A stretch of DNA of 64,000 nucleotides from Bordetella parapertussis (GTDB lineage: Bacteria > Pseudomonadota > Gammaproteobacteria > Burkholderiales > SG8-39). The stretch's first letter is position 1, and every line of letters begins with the position of its first letter. Shown here piece by piece: positions 25,637 through 33,065 of the stretch. Under the pieces are notes generated by a model. That model was not told the DNA's origin. It was given only the letters and a program-made list of their open reading frames with translations, and did no database searches. The position numbers were made by a program, and so were the translations under genes. Location: NCBI GenBank assembly GCA_945862265.1, contig CAMAXP010000001.1, forward strand, positions 1-64,000. Reading direction: 5' to 3'.

Positions 25637-26161
25637 TCAGCCTTCGCCTAGGAGCGCGGAGCGCAAGGCCGGGGCGCTGGATTGCGGATCGAGCCAGATC
25701 GAGAAGAATGCACGTGCGAACTCGGCGCTGGCAATCTCACCCAGCGGGCGGCCGTCGTGGAAGAACCTCGCACCCTTGCCGGGGACGTTCAGGCCGGTGA
25801 GGGTGGCGCCTTTCGACACTTCCGGGAACAGGCTGTTCATGGCCGCGCCCCAGGCGCGCAGTTGCTCTGGCGACGCAATGCCGAGCCTTTCAATCTCTTC
25901 CACCGAGCGTGCTGCGATGGCCGATCCCTTGATGGTTCGCGCGTAGCGCAGGGTCAGCGCAAACGGGCGGTCAAGGTCCGGCGGCGCGCCGCGTGTCCAG
26001 AGCGTGGCGGTATAGATTTCGAGCCCCAGCCAGCGAAAGGTTCCCGTGCCGCGGACCGTGAGCCCGGGGGCTTCTGCCGTGACGGCGGCCGGCAGCGACT
26101 CCTGCGCCTGCGCCGGGCAGGCCAGCGCCGCCGCCAGGAGCAGCGCGGCAGTCCGTATCAT
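25637..26161 (-). CDS. Chalcone isomerase-like exported protein
   Basis: A 174-aa protein of the bacterial chalcone-isomerase-like fold, with signal peptide ending CPAQA-QE. Family features include GTGTFRWLGLEIYTATLW near the start, the LRYARTIKG segment and FFSIWLDPQSSAPALRSALLG at the end. Bacterial members are not flavonoid enzymes; related eukaryotic folds bind fatty acids. A periplasmic acyl-chain binding role is inference. Its ATG overlaps the cfa stop (ATGA). Confidence 0.82.
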   Translation of the reverse strand: MIRTAALLLAAALACPAQAQESLPAAVTAEAPGLTVRGTGTFRWLGLEIYTATLWTRGAPPDLDRPFALTLRYARTIKGSAIAARSVEEIERLGIASPEQLRAWGAAMNSLFPEVSKGATLTGLNVPGKGARFFHDGRPLGEIASAEFARAFFSIWLDPQSSAPALRSALLGEG

Positions 26162-27381
26162 TTCTTCACCAGCGTGAATTGCATGACGTCGGTGGACCCG
26201 CTGGCAAATCCCGCCTCGCAGTAGGCAAAGTAGAACTCCCACATGCGCATGAATCGCTCGTCGAACCCAAGGGCGCGCACCGGGTCCGCCTTTTCGAGGA
26301 ACTGTTCGCGCCACAGGGCGAGCGTGCGACCGTAGTCCGGGCCGAAGCGAAACTCGTCCGTGATCTCGAGCCCGGCTTCCCGCGCCAGCGCCCGGAATCG
26401 CGTCGGGCTGGCGAGCATGCCGCCGGGGAAGATGTACTGCTGGATGAAATCGCTGCCTTTGCGGTAGCGCTCGAACAGTGTGTCGTCGATCACGATGGAC
26501 TGGATGACGGCTTGCCCGCCTGTCCGGAGGGCACCGGCGACCTTGCTGAAGTAAGCCGGCCACCAACGCTCGCCCACCGCCTCGAACATCTCGATGGACA
26601 CCACTGCGTCGTAAGTCCCGGGCTCGTCGCGGTAGTCGCGAAGTTCAATTGCCGTCTGGTCGGCGTAGCCCAGCGAAGCCAGGCGATTGCGCGCGTATTC
26701 GAGCTGCTCGCGCGAAAGCGTCAGGCCGGTCACGCGGCATTTCTCCGCGGCGGCCAGTTCAGCGAATCCGCCCCACCCGGCGCCGATTTCCAGGATGTGC
26801 GACCCGGGAGCAGGCGCAATTCGATCGAGGATGCGTTGGTACTTCGCGCGCTGTGCGGATTCAAGCGTCTGCCCGGGGTTCTCGAACAGGGCGCTCGAAT
26901 AAGTCATCCCGGGGTCGAGCCAGAGCGAGTAGAAATCGTTGCCGAGGTCGTAGTGCGCGGCGATGTTGCGGCGGCTGCCGGCCCGCGTGTTGGAGCGCAA
27001 AGCGTGGCTAATCCTGTGGATCAGCCGTCCCGCAAGGCTCCCGTACAACGGGGCGTCGAGCGCCTTGCGGTTCGCAGCGAGCAGGATGAGCAGCGCCGGA
27101 AGGTCGGGGGTGTGCCACTGCTGTTCGAGGAAGCCCTCGGCGAATCCGATATCGCCGTCGCGGAGGATCCGGCCGAATGCGCCCCAGTCGTGGAAGACGA
27201 TCTCCGCCTCGCTGCCGCCGGGCCCGAAGGCGAGGCGCGACCCCGAGGGCAATTCCACATGCAGGCGGCCGGTGTCCAAGCGCTCCAGGAATCGCAGTGC
27301 GAGCCGGGCGGCGAGAGGAATGCCTTTCCTGTGCGAAGGCGGAGCGCCTTTGGCGCCAATGCTCGAAGTCGTCGTGTTCAT
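26158..27381 (-). CDS. cfa: Cyclopropane-fatty-acyl-phospholipid synthase family methyltransferase
   Basis: SAM-dependent methyltransferase acting on unsaturated acyl chains of phospholipids, 407 aa. It has an N-terminal lipid-binding region, then the class I methyltransferase core: HYDLGNDFYSLWLD, MTYSSALF, the SAM motif LEIGAGWGGFAELAA and EMFEAVGERWWPAYF. Members either make cyclopropane rings or add a methyl group to a double bond (UfaM/BfaA type); I cannot separate these by eye. Start is the ATG at 27381, overlapping the DUF1365 stop. The surrounding flavoprotein and DUF1365 genes favour the methyl or furan fatty acid option. Confidence 0.9.
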   Translation of the reverse strand: MNTTTSSIGAKGAPPSHRKGIPLAARLALRFLERLDTGRLHVELPSGSRLAFGPGGSEAEIVFHDWGAFGRILRDGDIGFAEGFLEQQWHTPDLPALLILLAANRKALDAPLYGSLAGRLIHRISHALRSNTRAGSRRNIAAHYDLGNDFYSLWLDPGMTYSSALFENPGQTLESAQRAKYQRILDRIAPAPGSHILEIGAGWGGFAELAAAEKCRVTGLTLSREQLEYARNRLASLGYADQTAIELRDYRDEPGTYDAVVSIEMFEAVGERWWPAYFSKVAGALRTGGQAVIQSIVIDDTLFERYRKGSDFIQQYIFPGGMLASPTRFRALAREAGLEITDEFRFGPDYGRTLALWREQFLEKADPVRALGFDERFMRMWEFYFAYCEAGFASGSTDVMQFTLVKK

Positions 27382-28136
27382 CGGGATACGTCCTCCAAGG
27401 GAGGCACGGGTTTGGAAATGAAGGGAATGCGCTTGGCCCACAGCCGCAGCGCCTGCCAGTGGATGCGCGCCATGATGCCGAGCGTCATCAGGGGGTGCGC
27501 TGCGAAAGCTCTAAGCACGTGCCCCGCGGTGAGCGGCCTGCCCCGGCCTGAGATGCTGGTGAGGAGCAGCGGGCCGGCTTCATCGAGGTAGTCGATTCGC
27601 GCCATTCGGGTGTCGCCGGTGGTGACGAAACGGAAGGCATATCTCCCGGACACCGGAAAGAAAGGCGAGACGTGGAATGCCTTTCGGGCGGTAAGCGATT
27701 CGCCGTCGGCAATCGGCCGGCCATCCGTATGCGCAAGGAGGTAGGAGTGGTTCTCCCCGAAGGTATTGCTGACTTCGGCAAGGATGGCGCGCAGGCTGCC
27801 GTCGCTCGAGTGGCAGAACCAGAAACTCACGGGGTTGAACACATATCCGAGGATCCGGGGAAAGCACTGCAGCCAGACCTCGCCATCGGCCACCGCAAGC
27901 CCCTCCCGGTGCAGCAGTGCCCGGATCCACCCGAGCGGATGTGTCCCGTCGCGCGCGCCATGGTCGCGGTAATGGAAGCTCGCGACGTTGAACCGGTTGA
28001 CGGAGAACAGGGCGTTCTGTGTGGCTTCAAGTGCAGTGAGCGGCAGGCGCAGGAAGAACAGGCGGTAGGCGAAGCGATGCTCCACCGGGCGAAGCCGGTG
28101 ATGCGTTACGTTTCCAAGGAGCAGTTCGGCGGCCAT
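27378..28136 (-). CDS. DUF1365 domain-containing protein
   Basis: A 252-aa protein of DUF1365 (COG3496): the N-terminus VTHHRLRPVEHRFAYRLFFL and NPVSFWFCHSSDGSLRAILAEVSNTFGE are the conserved blocks. The family almost always sits next to a COG2907 flavoprotein and a Cfa-type methyltransferase, as here. In Rhodobacter this neighbourhood has been tied to furan fatty acid synthesis, where an oxygen-inserting protein (UfaO) is needed; I suggest DUF1365 as a candidate for such a role, not proven here. Confidence 0.88.
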   Translation of the reverse strand: MAAELLLGNVTHHRLRPVEHRFAYRLFFLRLPLTALEATQNALFSVNRFNVASFHYRDHGARDGTHPLGWIRALLHREGLAVADGEVWLQCFPRILGYVFNPVSFWFCHSSDGSLRAILAEVSNTFGENHSYLLAHTDGRPIADGESLTARKAFHVSPFFPVSGRYAFRFVTTGDTRMARIDYLDEAGPLLLTSISGRGRPLTAGHVLRAFAAHPLMTLGIMARIHWQALRLWAKRIPFISKPVPPLEDVSR

Positions 28137-28143
28137 CGCTCGG

Positions 28144-29463
28144 TCAGGCAGCCAGTTTCAGCGCGTCGGGCGCCGACGGACGAACCCAGGGCGCTTCAAT
28201 GCCCAGGCGGTGGGCCACGCTCACCGCGGATGCGAGACCGTCCTCATGGAAGCCGTACCGGGTCCATGCGCCGCAGTACCAGGTGTGATTGAGGCCCTGG
28301 ATCGAGGGCAGCCTCGCCTGGGCCGCATCGGCGCCTGCGCCGAATACCGGGTGCTCATAGTCGTACTCACCGATTACGGTCGACGGATCCGGCTCGCGGA
28401 AGGGGTTCAGCGTAACGATGACCGGTTGCCTGAACGGCAAGGGCTGCAGCCGGTTGATGAGGTAATGAACGCTGACCGGGCGGCCGTCGGGAGTGTCCCG
28501 GCCGGCAGCGTAATTCCACGCTGACCATACGCGGCGATTGGCCGGCAGCAGCGAAGTGTCGGTATGCAATAGCGCACGGTTGTGCTGGTACGGGATCGCT
28601 CCGAGGAGCGCGCTTTCCTCGGTCGTCGCCCCCTCTCCCAGGATGCGCAGCGCCTGGTCGCTGTGGCAGCCGAGGACCAGCGCATCGAAGCGCTCTGTCC
28701 GGTGTGTTCCGGACGAGAGGCTCACAACGTCGACGCCCTGAGCGTCTCGCCGTGCCGAGACCACGGGGGTGCGCAGGCGAATGTCATGCAGCGCAGACGC
28801 GAGCTTGTCCACATACTGGCGCGCGCCACCGGCCACCGTGTACCACTGCGGGCGGTCGACCAGTTTCAGCAGTCCGTGGTTGCGGAAGAAGCGAACAAAC
28901 GAAGCGTAGGGAAACTCCAGCATCGTGCGCGTCGGGCAGGACCAGATGGCGGCGGCCATCGGCATCAGGTACCAGTCGCGGAACTCGGCGCTGTAGCGGC
29001 CGGCGGACAGGAACTCGCCGATTGAAATTCCGGGCGCCGGGGTGCCGGCCTCCACTCGGGCGGCGCTCGCCGCAGCTTCGCGATTGAAGCGCAGCAGGTC
29101 CCTAAGCATGCGCAGGAATCCCGGGCGCACGAGGTTCGAGCGCTGCGCAAACAGGCTGCCGAGGCTGGTTCCCGCCCACTCGATGGCCGGGTCCTGGAGC
29201 GCAAGGCTGAAGGTCATTTCGCTCGGCGCGACGGGAATGCCGAGCCACTCCAGCATGGGCACGAGGTTGGGGTAGGTGGCGCGATTGAAGACGAGGAATC
29301 CCGTGTCCACGCCATGCGTTGCCCCATCGAGGGTTACATCGACGGTATGCGTGTGGCCGCCGAGGTAGTCGCCCGCCTCGTAGAGCGTGACGGCATGGTC
29401 GCGCGCCAGCAGCCACGCCGCAGCGAGACCCGAAATGCCTGAACCGACGACTGCAATTCGCAT
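28144..29463 (-). CDS. FAD-dependent oxidoreductase (COG2907, amine-oxidase-like)
   Basis: A 439-aa flavoprotein. The N-terminal dinucleotide-binding motif is VVGSGISGLAAAWLL, followed by LYEAGDYLGGHTHTVDV, typical of the amine oxidase/phytoene desaturase superfamily. The C-terminus has a second FAD contact (YCGAWTRYGFHEDGLASA). COG2907 members are paired with DUF1365 and Cfa. A related protein is the fatty-acyl desaturase UfaD in furan fatty acid synthesis according to my recollection, so desaturation of a methylated acyl chain is a reasonable inference. It starts 31 bases after folE2. Confidence 0.88.
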   Translation of the reverse strand: MRIAVVGSGISGLAAAWLLARDHAVTLYEAGDYLGGHTHTVDVTLDGATHGVDTGFLVFNRATYPNLVPMLEWLGIPVAPSEMTFSLALQDPAIEWAGTSLGSLFAQRSNLVRPGFLRMLRDLLRFNREAAASAARVEAGTPAPGISIGEFLSAGRYSAEFRDWYLMPMAAAIWSCPTRTMLEFPYASFVRFFRNHGLLKLVDRPQWYTVAGGARQYVDKLASALHDIRLRTPVVSARRDAQGVDVVSLSSGTHRTERFDALVLGCHSDQALRILGEGATTEESALLGAIPYQHNRALLHTDTSLLPANRRVWSAWNYAAGRDTPDGRPVSVHYLINRLQPLPFRQPVIVTLNPFREPDPSTVIGEYDYEHPVFGAGADAAQARLPSIQGLNHTWYCGAWTRYGFHEDGLASAVSVAHRLGIEAPWVRPSAPDALKLAA

Positions 29464-29494
29464 TGAGACCTTTTAAGCGGAGGGGTGCGGGCCG

Positions 29495-30295
29495 CTACTT
29501 TCGGCGTGCTATGCGCGCATACGCCGAATGGTTGTGGATGGACTCGAAGTTTTCGGCTTCGACAACATAGGCGAGGATGGACGGGTGCGCGGCAAGCGTC
29601 AGTGCGATATCGCGCACAAGGTCCTCGACAAACTTCGGGTTGTCGTAGGCTCGCTCGGTAACGTATTTCTCGTCGGGGCGCTTCAGCAGCCCGTAGATCT
29701 CGCAAGACGCTGCGCTTTCAGCGATGCGGGCCAGGTCTTCGAACCCGAATCCCGCCGCGTCCGGGCTGACCGTCCCCTCGATGGTGACGTGCGAGCGCTG
29801 GTTGTGGGCGCCGTATTCGGAGATTTCCTTGGAGCACGGGCACAGGCTCGTGACAGGGGCCGTGAGCGAAAGCTGGACCTGCGTGCCTTCCGGGCCGGTA
29901 CTGACGCGCGCGCGCGCCTGGTAATCGAGCAGGCTTTCGACGCCAGAGACCGGCGCCTGCTTGCGGATGAAGTAGGGAAAGCGCATGTCGATGGTCCCTC
30001 GCTCTGCGCCAAGGCGCGCGGTCATGGCGCTCGCCAGGGCCGCGAGGCTGGAGGCATCGAGCGGCGCTTTCCATGCGTCGATCAGCTCGACGAAGCGCGA
30101 CATGTGCGTTCCCTTGACCTCGGGTTCGAGTCCGACCATGAGGTCGATTTCAGCGACGGTATGCTGCAAGCCGTCCCGTCCGGCGACGCAAAGCGGGTAG
30201 CGCAGCCCCTTGATGCCAACGTCGTCGATGGCGACGTTGCGGGAGTCGGCACTGGCCTGTACGTCGGCCATGAATATCCTGTCTGGTGCGTTCAA
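29495..30295 (-). CDS. folE2: GTP cyclohydrolase I, FolE2 type
   Basis: Converts GTP to 7,8-dihydroneopterin triphosphate for folate/pterin synthesis, using the metal-flexible FolE2 fold. Markers are VGIKGLRYPL, KGTHMSRFVEL and the metal-binding Cys segment LCPCSKEISEYGAHNQRSH. 266 aa from a TTG at 30295, kept because the N-terminus MNAPDRIFMADVQ resembles beta-proteobacterial FolE2; an ATG at 30271 with AGGA upstream is an equally possible start. FolE2 recurs in LitR-controlled clusters, perhaps supplying pterin for photolyase-type or repair cofactors. Functions when Zn is limiting in other species. Confidence 0.93.
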   Translation of the reverse strand: MNAPDRIFMADVQASADSRNVAIDDVGIKGLRYPLCVAGRDGLQHTVAEIDLMVGLEPEVKGTHMSRFVELIDAWKAPLDASSLAALASAMTARLGAERGTIDMRFPYFIRKQAPVSGVESLLDYQARARVSTGPEGTQVQLSLTAPVTSLCPCSKEISEYGAHNQRSHVTIEGTVSPDAAGFGFEDLARIAESAASCEIYGLLKRPDEKYVTERAYDNPKFVEDLVRDIALTLAAHPSILAYVVEAENFESIHNHSAYARIARRK

Positions 30296-30340
30296 GGTGG
30301 GTTCCTCTGGAAGGTTCGGGTGGGGGGGGGCTGCAGGCAG

Positions 30341-30916
30341 CTATCGTGCCGTGAGCAGGGCTTCGATTGCGGTGATCAGGCGGGGGTCACCAGGTTCGAC
30401 AGCGGATTCGAAACTCCTCACGGATTTGCCGTCGCGGCCGACCAGGTATTTGTGGAAATTCCACTGCGGTGCCGAGCCGGAGGCTTTTGCGAGGTCCGCA
30501 TATAGAGGCGTGGTGCCCGAACCGCGAACCCTGACCTTGGCAAACATCGGGAATTCGATCGCATACTGGTTCACGCAGAATTCCGCGATTTGCTTGTTGT
30601 TGCCGGGCTCCTGGCCGCCGAAATCGTTCGACGGGAAGCCGAGCACAACCAACCCCTTGGAGCGGTACTTGCGGTGGAGGGCTTCGAGCCCTTCGTATTG
30701 CGGCGTGAAGCCGCACTGGCTCGCGGTATTGACGACCAGCACGACCTTGCCTGCGTATTCGCACAGGGAGCGCGGTTTGTCGTCTATGGTGGTCATGGTG
30801 CGGCCCAGAACCCCGCCGCAGGTTCCCGCTGCGTTTACCGAGGGCGCAAGGGCAAGCGCAAAGAGGCCACTCAAGGCCGTCGCGCTCACGATCAACAGCC
30901 TGCTCAGGATTTGCAT
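30341..30916 (-). CDS. Glutathione peroxidase (thiol-type, exported)
   Basis: Reduces hydroperoxides, including lipid peroxides. 191 aa with a signal peptide (SGLFALALAPSVNA-AG), so probably periplasmic. The catalytic Cys68 in NTASQCGFTPQYEGLE replaces selenocysteine. The Gln in GFPSNDFGGQEPG and Trp in WNFHKYLV complete the usual catalytic set. The start overlaps the 3' end of the 92-aa ORF by 13 bases. Its place in the light-associated operon fits protection of membrane lipids from photo-oxidation. Confidence 0.92.
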   Translation of the reverse strand: MQILSRLLIVSATALSGLFALALAPSVNAAGTCGGVLGRTMTTIDDKPRSLCEYAGKVVLVVNTASQCGFTPQYEGLEALHRKYRSKGLVVLGFPSNDFGGQEPGNNKQIAEFCVNQYAIEFPMFAKVRVRGSGTTPLYADLAKASGSAPQWNFHKYLVGRDGKSVRSFESAVEPGDPRLITAIEALLTAR

Positions 30917-31182
30917 CCGTCGGCGTCCTTGGCCTTCGAGCCGGTCGGCGTGGCGCTGCCGCCACCCTGGCGTGCCAACGAGAATGGATACAGGGCTGCA
31001 GAGGTCGCATGCGCCTCGAGCAGCGCTGCGCGCGATCCGGCGCTGCCCTCTTGCGCGCAGTGTGCTTGCCCGGCAGGCGCTTCCGAACGCTGTTCAGGGG
31101 CCGCCGGCTTGGCCGGGCTTGGGGCGGGAACGTTTGGCGCCAAAGCGACTATCATTCCTGCAACAAGGAGATCAGTCAGCAT
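30904..31182 (-). CDS. Hypothetical 92-aa protein, first gene of the operon
   Basis: Not recognised. It has a short hydrophobic N-terminus (DLLVAGMIVALAPNVPA), then a Pro/Ala-rich and low-complexity region and a C-terminal K-A-K-D-A-D-G-C-K-S. Two Cys residues lie at about 42 and 90. It may be exported or anchored. Support for being real: AGGA 5 bases before the ATG, a near-consensus promoter ending about 25 bases upstream (31214-31242), and a 13-base overlap with gpx. The next ATG (MIVALAPNV) is an alternative start. Confidence 0.55.
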   Translation of the reverse strand: MLTDLLVAGMIVALAPNVPAPSPAKPAAPEQRSEAPAGQAHCAQEGSAGSRAALLEAHATSAALYPFSLARQGGGSATPTGSKAKDADGCKS

Positions 31183-31260
31183 TTTGTCCTAGTCAAATAG
31201 TGAATTAATGTGGATAATCCTTGCTAATATGCGTCTTGTCAAATATTTGTCTTGGACAAA
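31183..31260. promoter_or_regulatory. Cluster of TTTGWC half-sites, candidate CarH/LitR operator
   Basis: Five copies of a TTTGTC/TTTGAC half-site occur in 78 bases: 31183-31188, 31192-31197 (inverted), 31238-31243 (inverted), 31246-31251 and 31255-31260 (inverted). The last two form a perfect palindrome, TTTGTC-TTG-GACAAA. They sit over the divergent promoters, the expected place for a MerR-family autoregulated operator. Assignment to this regulator is inference. Confidence 0.5.
31214..31242 (-). promoter_or_regulatory. Near-consensus promoter of the minus-strand operon
   Basis: On the minus strand: perfect TTGACA (31237-31242), 17-base spacer, GATTAT (31214-31219). Predicted start near 31207, about 25 bases before the 92-aa ORF. 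The -10 box overlaps a plus-strand GATAAT (31213-31218), which has TAGTCA at 31190-31195 as a weak -35 with 17-base spacing, so the divergent promoters may compete. Confidence 0.65.
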
Positions 31261-32174
31261 AACACTTCGATAATGGGGTCTTTCTGAACACACGAGCGCT
31301 GGGTATTGCCGAGGTCGAGCGGGAGACTGGGCTTTCGAAAGACCAGCTCCGGGTATGGGAACGCCGTTATGGGTTTCCGGTCCCGCAGCGCAACAGCTTC
31401 GGGGATCGCGAATATTCGGCCGTTGAGGTGGCAAAACTGAAGGTGGTGCGTCGCCTTCTCGACAAGGGGATGCGCCCGAGCCGGATCCTCGGGTTGCCGG
31501 TCGCAGAGCTTCAGGCCCTCTCTTACGCGGGGGAGGGGCCGCCGCTGACCGCATCCCAGGACCTTGCCCTATACCTCCTCCGTACCCACCAGACTATTGA
31601 ACTGCGCAAGGAACTTGCGCAGTCGCTGATGCGCGACGGCCTGTTCCGGTTCGTCACGGAAACCGCAGCCCCTCTCATGGCTCTGGTCGGAGAGACGTGG
31701 GTTCGGGGCGAGCTCAAGGTGTTCGAGGAGCATCTCTTCACGGAAATGCTCCAAGGGATTCTGCGCACCGCCATTGCGCAGGGCTCTGGAGCCGGCAGTA
31801 CCCCCAGGGTTTTGCTGACCACCCTGCCGTCCGAACCGCACGAGATGGGCATCCTGATGGCCGAGGCCGTCCTTACCCTTGAAGGGGCCGAATGCGTGTC
31901 GCTGGGTCCGCAGACGCCCGCGGCGGACGTGGTTGAGGCCGCGAAGGCCAAGGCTGTCGACATTGTCGCCCTGTCGTTCAGCGGGCAGTTCCCGGCGAAC
32001 CAGGCAGCGGAGGGGTTGAGCCAACTGCGCAGCGCGTTGCCTCCGGAAACGACCCTGTGGTGCGGTGGCGCCGGCGTGGCCCAAGTGCGGCGGGTGCCCG
32101 CAGGGGTGCTGCGACTTTCGGGGCTGCAAGAGATCGCCCCTGCATTGACCGAATGGCGCGCCCGCGGCGGGTAG
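31236..32174 (+). CDS. MerR-family B12-binding photoreceptor regulator (CarH/LitR-like)
   Basis: Transcriptional repressor that in characterised homologues binds adenosylcobalamin in the dark and releases DNA on light-induced Co-C cleavage. It has an N-terminal MerR winged helix (IAEVERETGLSKDQLRVWERRYGFP). A four-helix B12-cap domain carries the diagnostic W-x9-E-H motif (W in ETWVRGELKVFEEHLF). A Rossmann B12-binding domain has E-P-H-E-M-G, matching the D/E-x-H-x-x-G loop with the lower-ligand His, and later GGAGV. Start is uncertain: no ATG or GTG precedes the homology. TTG 31236 is used here; TTG 31221 or CTG 31284 (just after GGGG) are alternatives, and homology begins at about 31287. 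Confidence 0.9.
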   Translation: MSNICLGQKHFDNGVFLNTRALGIAEVERETGLSKDQLRVWERRYGFPVPQRNSFGDREYSAVEVAKLKVVRRLLDKGMRPSRILGLPVAELQALSYAGEGPPLTASQDLALYLLRTHQTIELRKELAQSLMRDGLFRFVTETAAPLMALVGETWVRGELKVFEEHLFTEMLQGILRTAIAQGSGAGSTPRVLLTTLPSEPHEMGILMAEAVLTLEGAECVSLGPQTPAADVVEAAKAKAVDIVALSFSGQFPANQAAEGLSQLRSALPPETTLWCGGAGVAQVRRVPAGVLRLSGLQEIAPALTEWRARGG

Positions 32175-32210
32175 AATGGAGAATCAGGCGGTTTGGACCC
32201 AGGAACGACC

Positions 32211-33065
32211 ATGGCAGTGAAGATGCTCTACCCCGAATTGTTCAAGGCACTCGAGCGCGTCCGGTGGAACCTGGACCACGATGTCCCCTGGGCGGATTTC
32301 GACACCGGGAAGCTCTCGGACGAGCAGGCCCTGACGATCAAGATGAACGCGATCACGGAATGGGCGGCGCTGCCGGCCACCGAGATGTTCCTGCGCGACA
32401 ACCGCGAGGACAGCGATTTCTCGGCGTTCATGTCGGTCTGGTTCTTCGAGGAGCAGAAGCACGCCCTGGTGCTGATCGAATACCTGCGCCGCTTCCGGCC
32501 GGACCTGGCGCCGACTGAAGAGGAACTCCACGCGGTGCGGTTTACGTTTGACCCGGCGCCGCCCCTGGAGACGCTGATGATGCATTTCTGCGGCGAGATC
32601 CGCCTGAACCACTGGTACCGCTGCGCCGGGGAGTGGCACACCGAACCCGTGATCAAGAAGATCTACGACCTCATCTCGAGGGACGAGGCGCGGCACGGGG
32701 GCGCATACCTGCGATACATGAAGAAGGCGCTTGAGGCGGGCGGAGACGACGTCAAGGCGGCATTCGCCAAGATCGGGCTGCTGATGGCATCGGCCGGGCG
32801 CTCGAGCAAGCCGCTGCACCCGACCAACCTGCACGTGAACCAGTCGCTGTATCCCGAAGACACGGTGCAGTCCAAGTTGCCCGACCCCGGCTGGCTCGAG
32901 CATTGGCTCGACGAACAGATCCGCTTCGACAAGACCTGGGAAACCAAGGTTGTCGACATGATCCTCGTCAACCTGTCGAAGCTCTTCGGCCGGCCGATCA
33001 AGACGCTGCAGGAGCTCAACCGCTTCCGGCGCGAACTCAGAACGGCAGCGGCGACCCCGGCTTGA
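32211..33065 (+). CDS. Ferritin-like diiron protein (acyl-ACP desaturase-like helical bundle)
   Basis: A 284-aa all-helical protein. Two E-x-x-H metal motifs are visible, FFEEQKH and SRDEARH, together with Glu in LPATEMF and CGEIRLNHW, giving the four-helix diiron ligand set of ferritin-like oxygenases. The spacing recalls acyl-ACP desaturases, AurF-like and related oxygenases, but I cannot assign a substrate. The ATG at 32211 has AGGA upstream. The gap to the CarH-like gene is only 36 bases, so co-transcription is likely, putting it under the same light control. Its 3' end overlaps the convergent phosphomannomutase by 29 bases. Confidence 0.75.
   Translation: MAVKMLYPELFKALERVRWNLDHDVPWADFDTGKLSDEQALTIKMNAITEWAALPATEMFLRDNREDSDFSAFMSVWFFEEQKHALVLIEYLRRFRPDLAPTEEELHAVRFTFDPAPPLETLMMHFCGEIRLNHWYRCAGEWHTEPVIKKIYDLISRDEARHGGAYLRYMKKALEAGGDDVKAAFAKIGLLMASAGRSSKPLHPTNLHVNQSLYPEDTVQSKLPDPGWLEHWLDEQIRFDKTWETKVVDMILVNLSKLFGRPIKTLQELNRFRRELRTAAATPA

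Noticed and set aside
26179-27591. 470-codon plus-strand frame opposite cfa
   Set aside because: Antisense shadow of cfa and DUF1365; no motif.
30322-30330. Run of nine G between gpx and folE2
   Set aside because: It lies in the intergenic leader; it could affect folE2 expression but there is no second allele to support switching.
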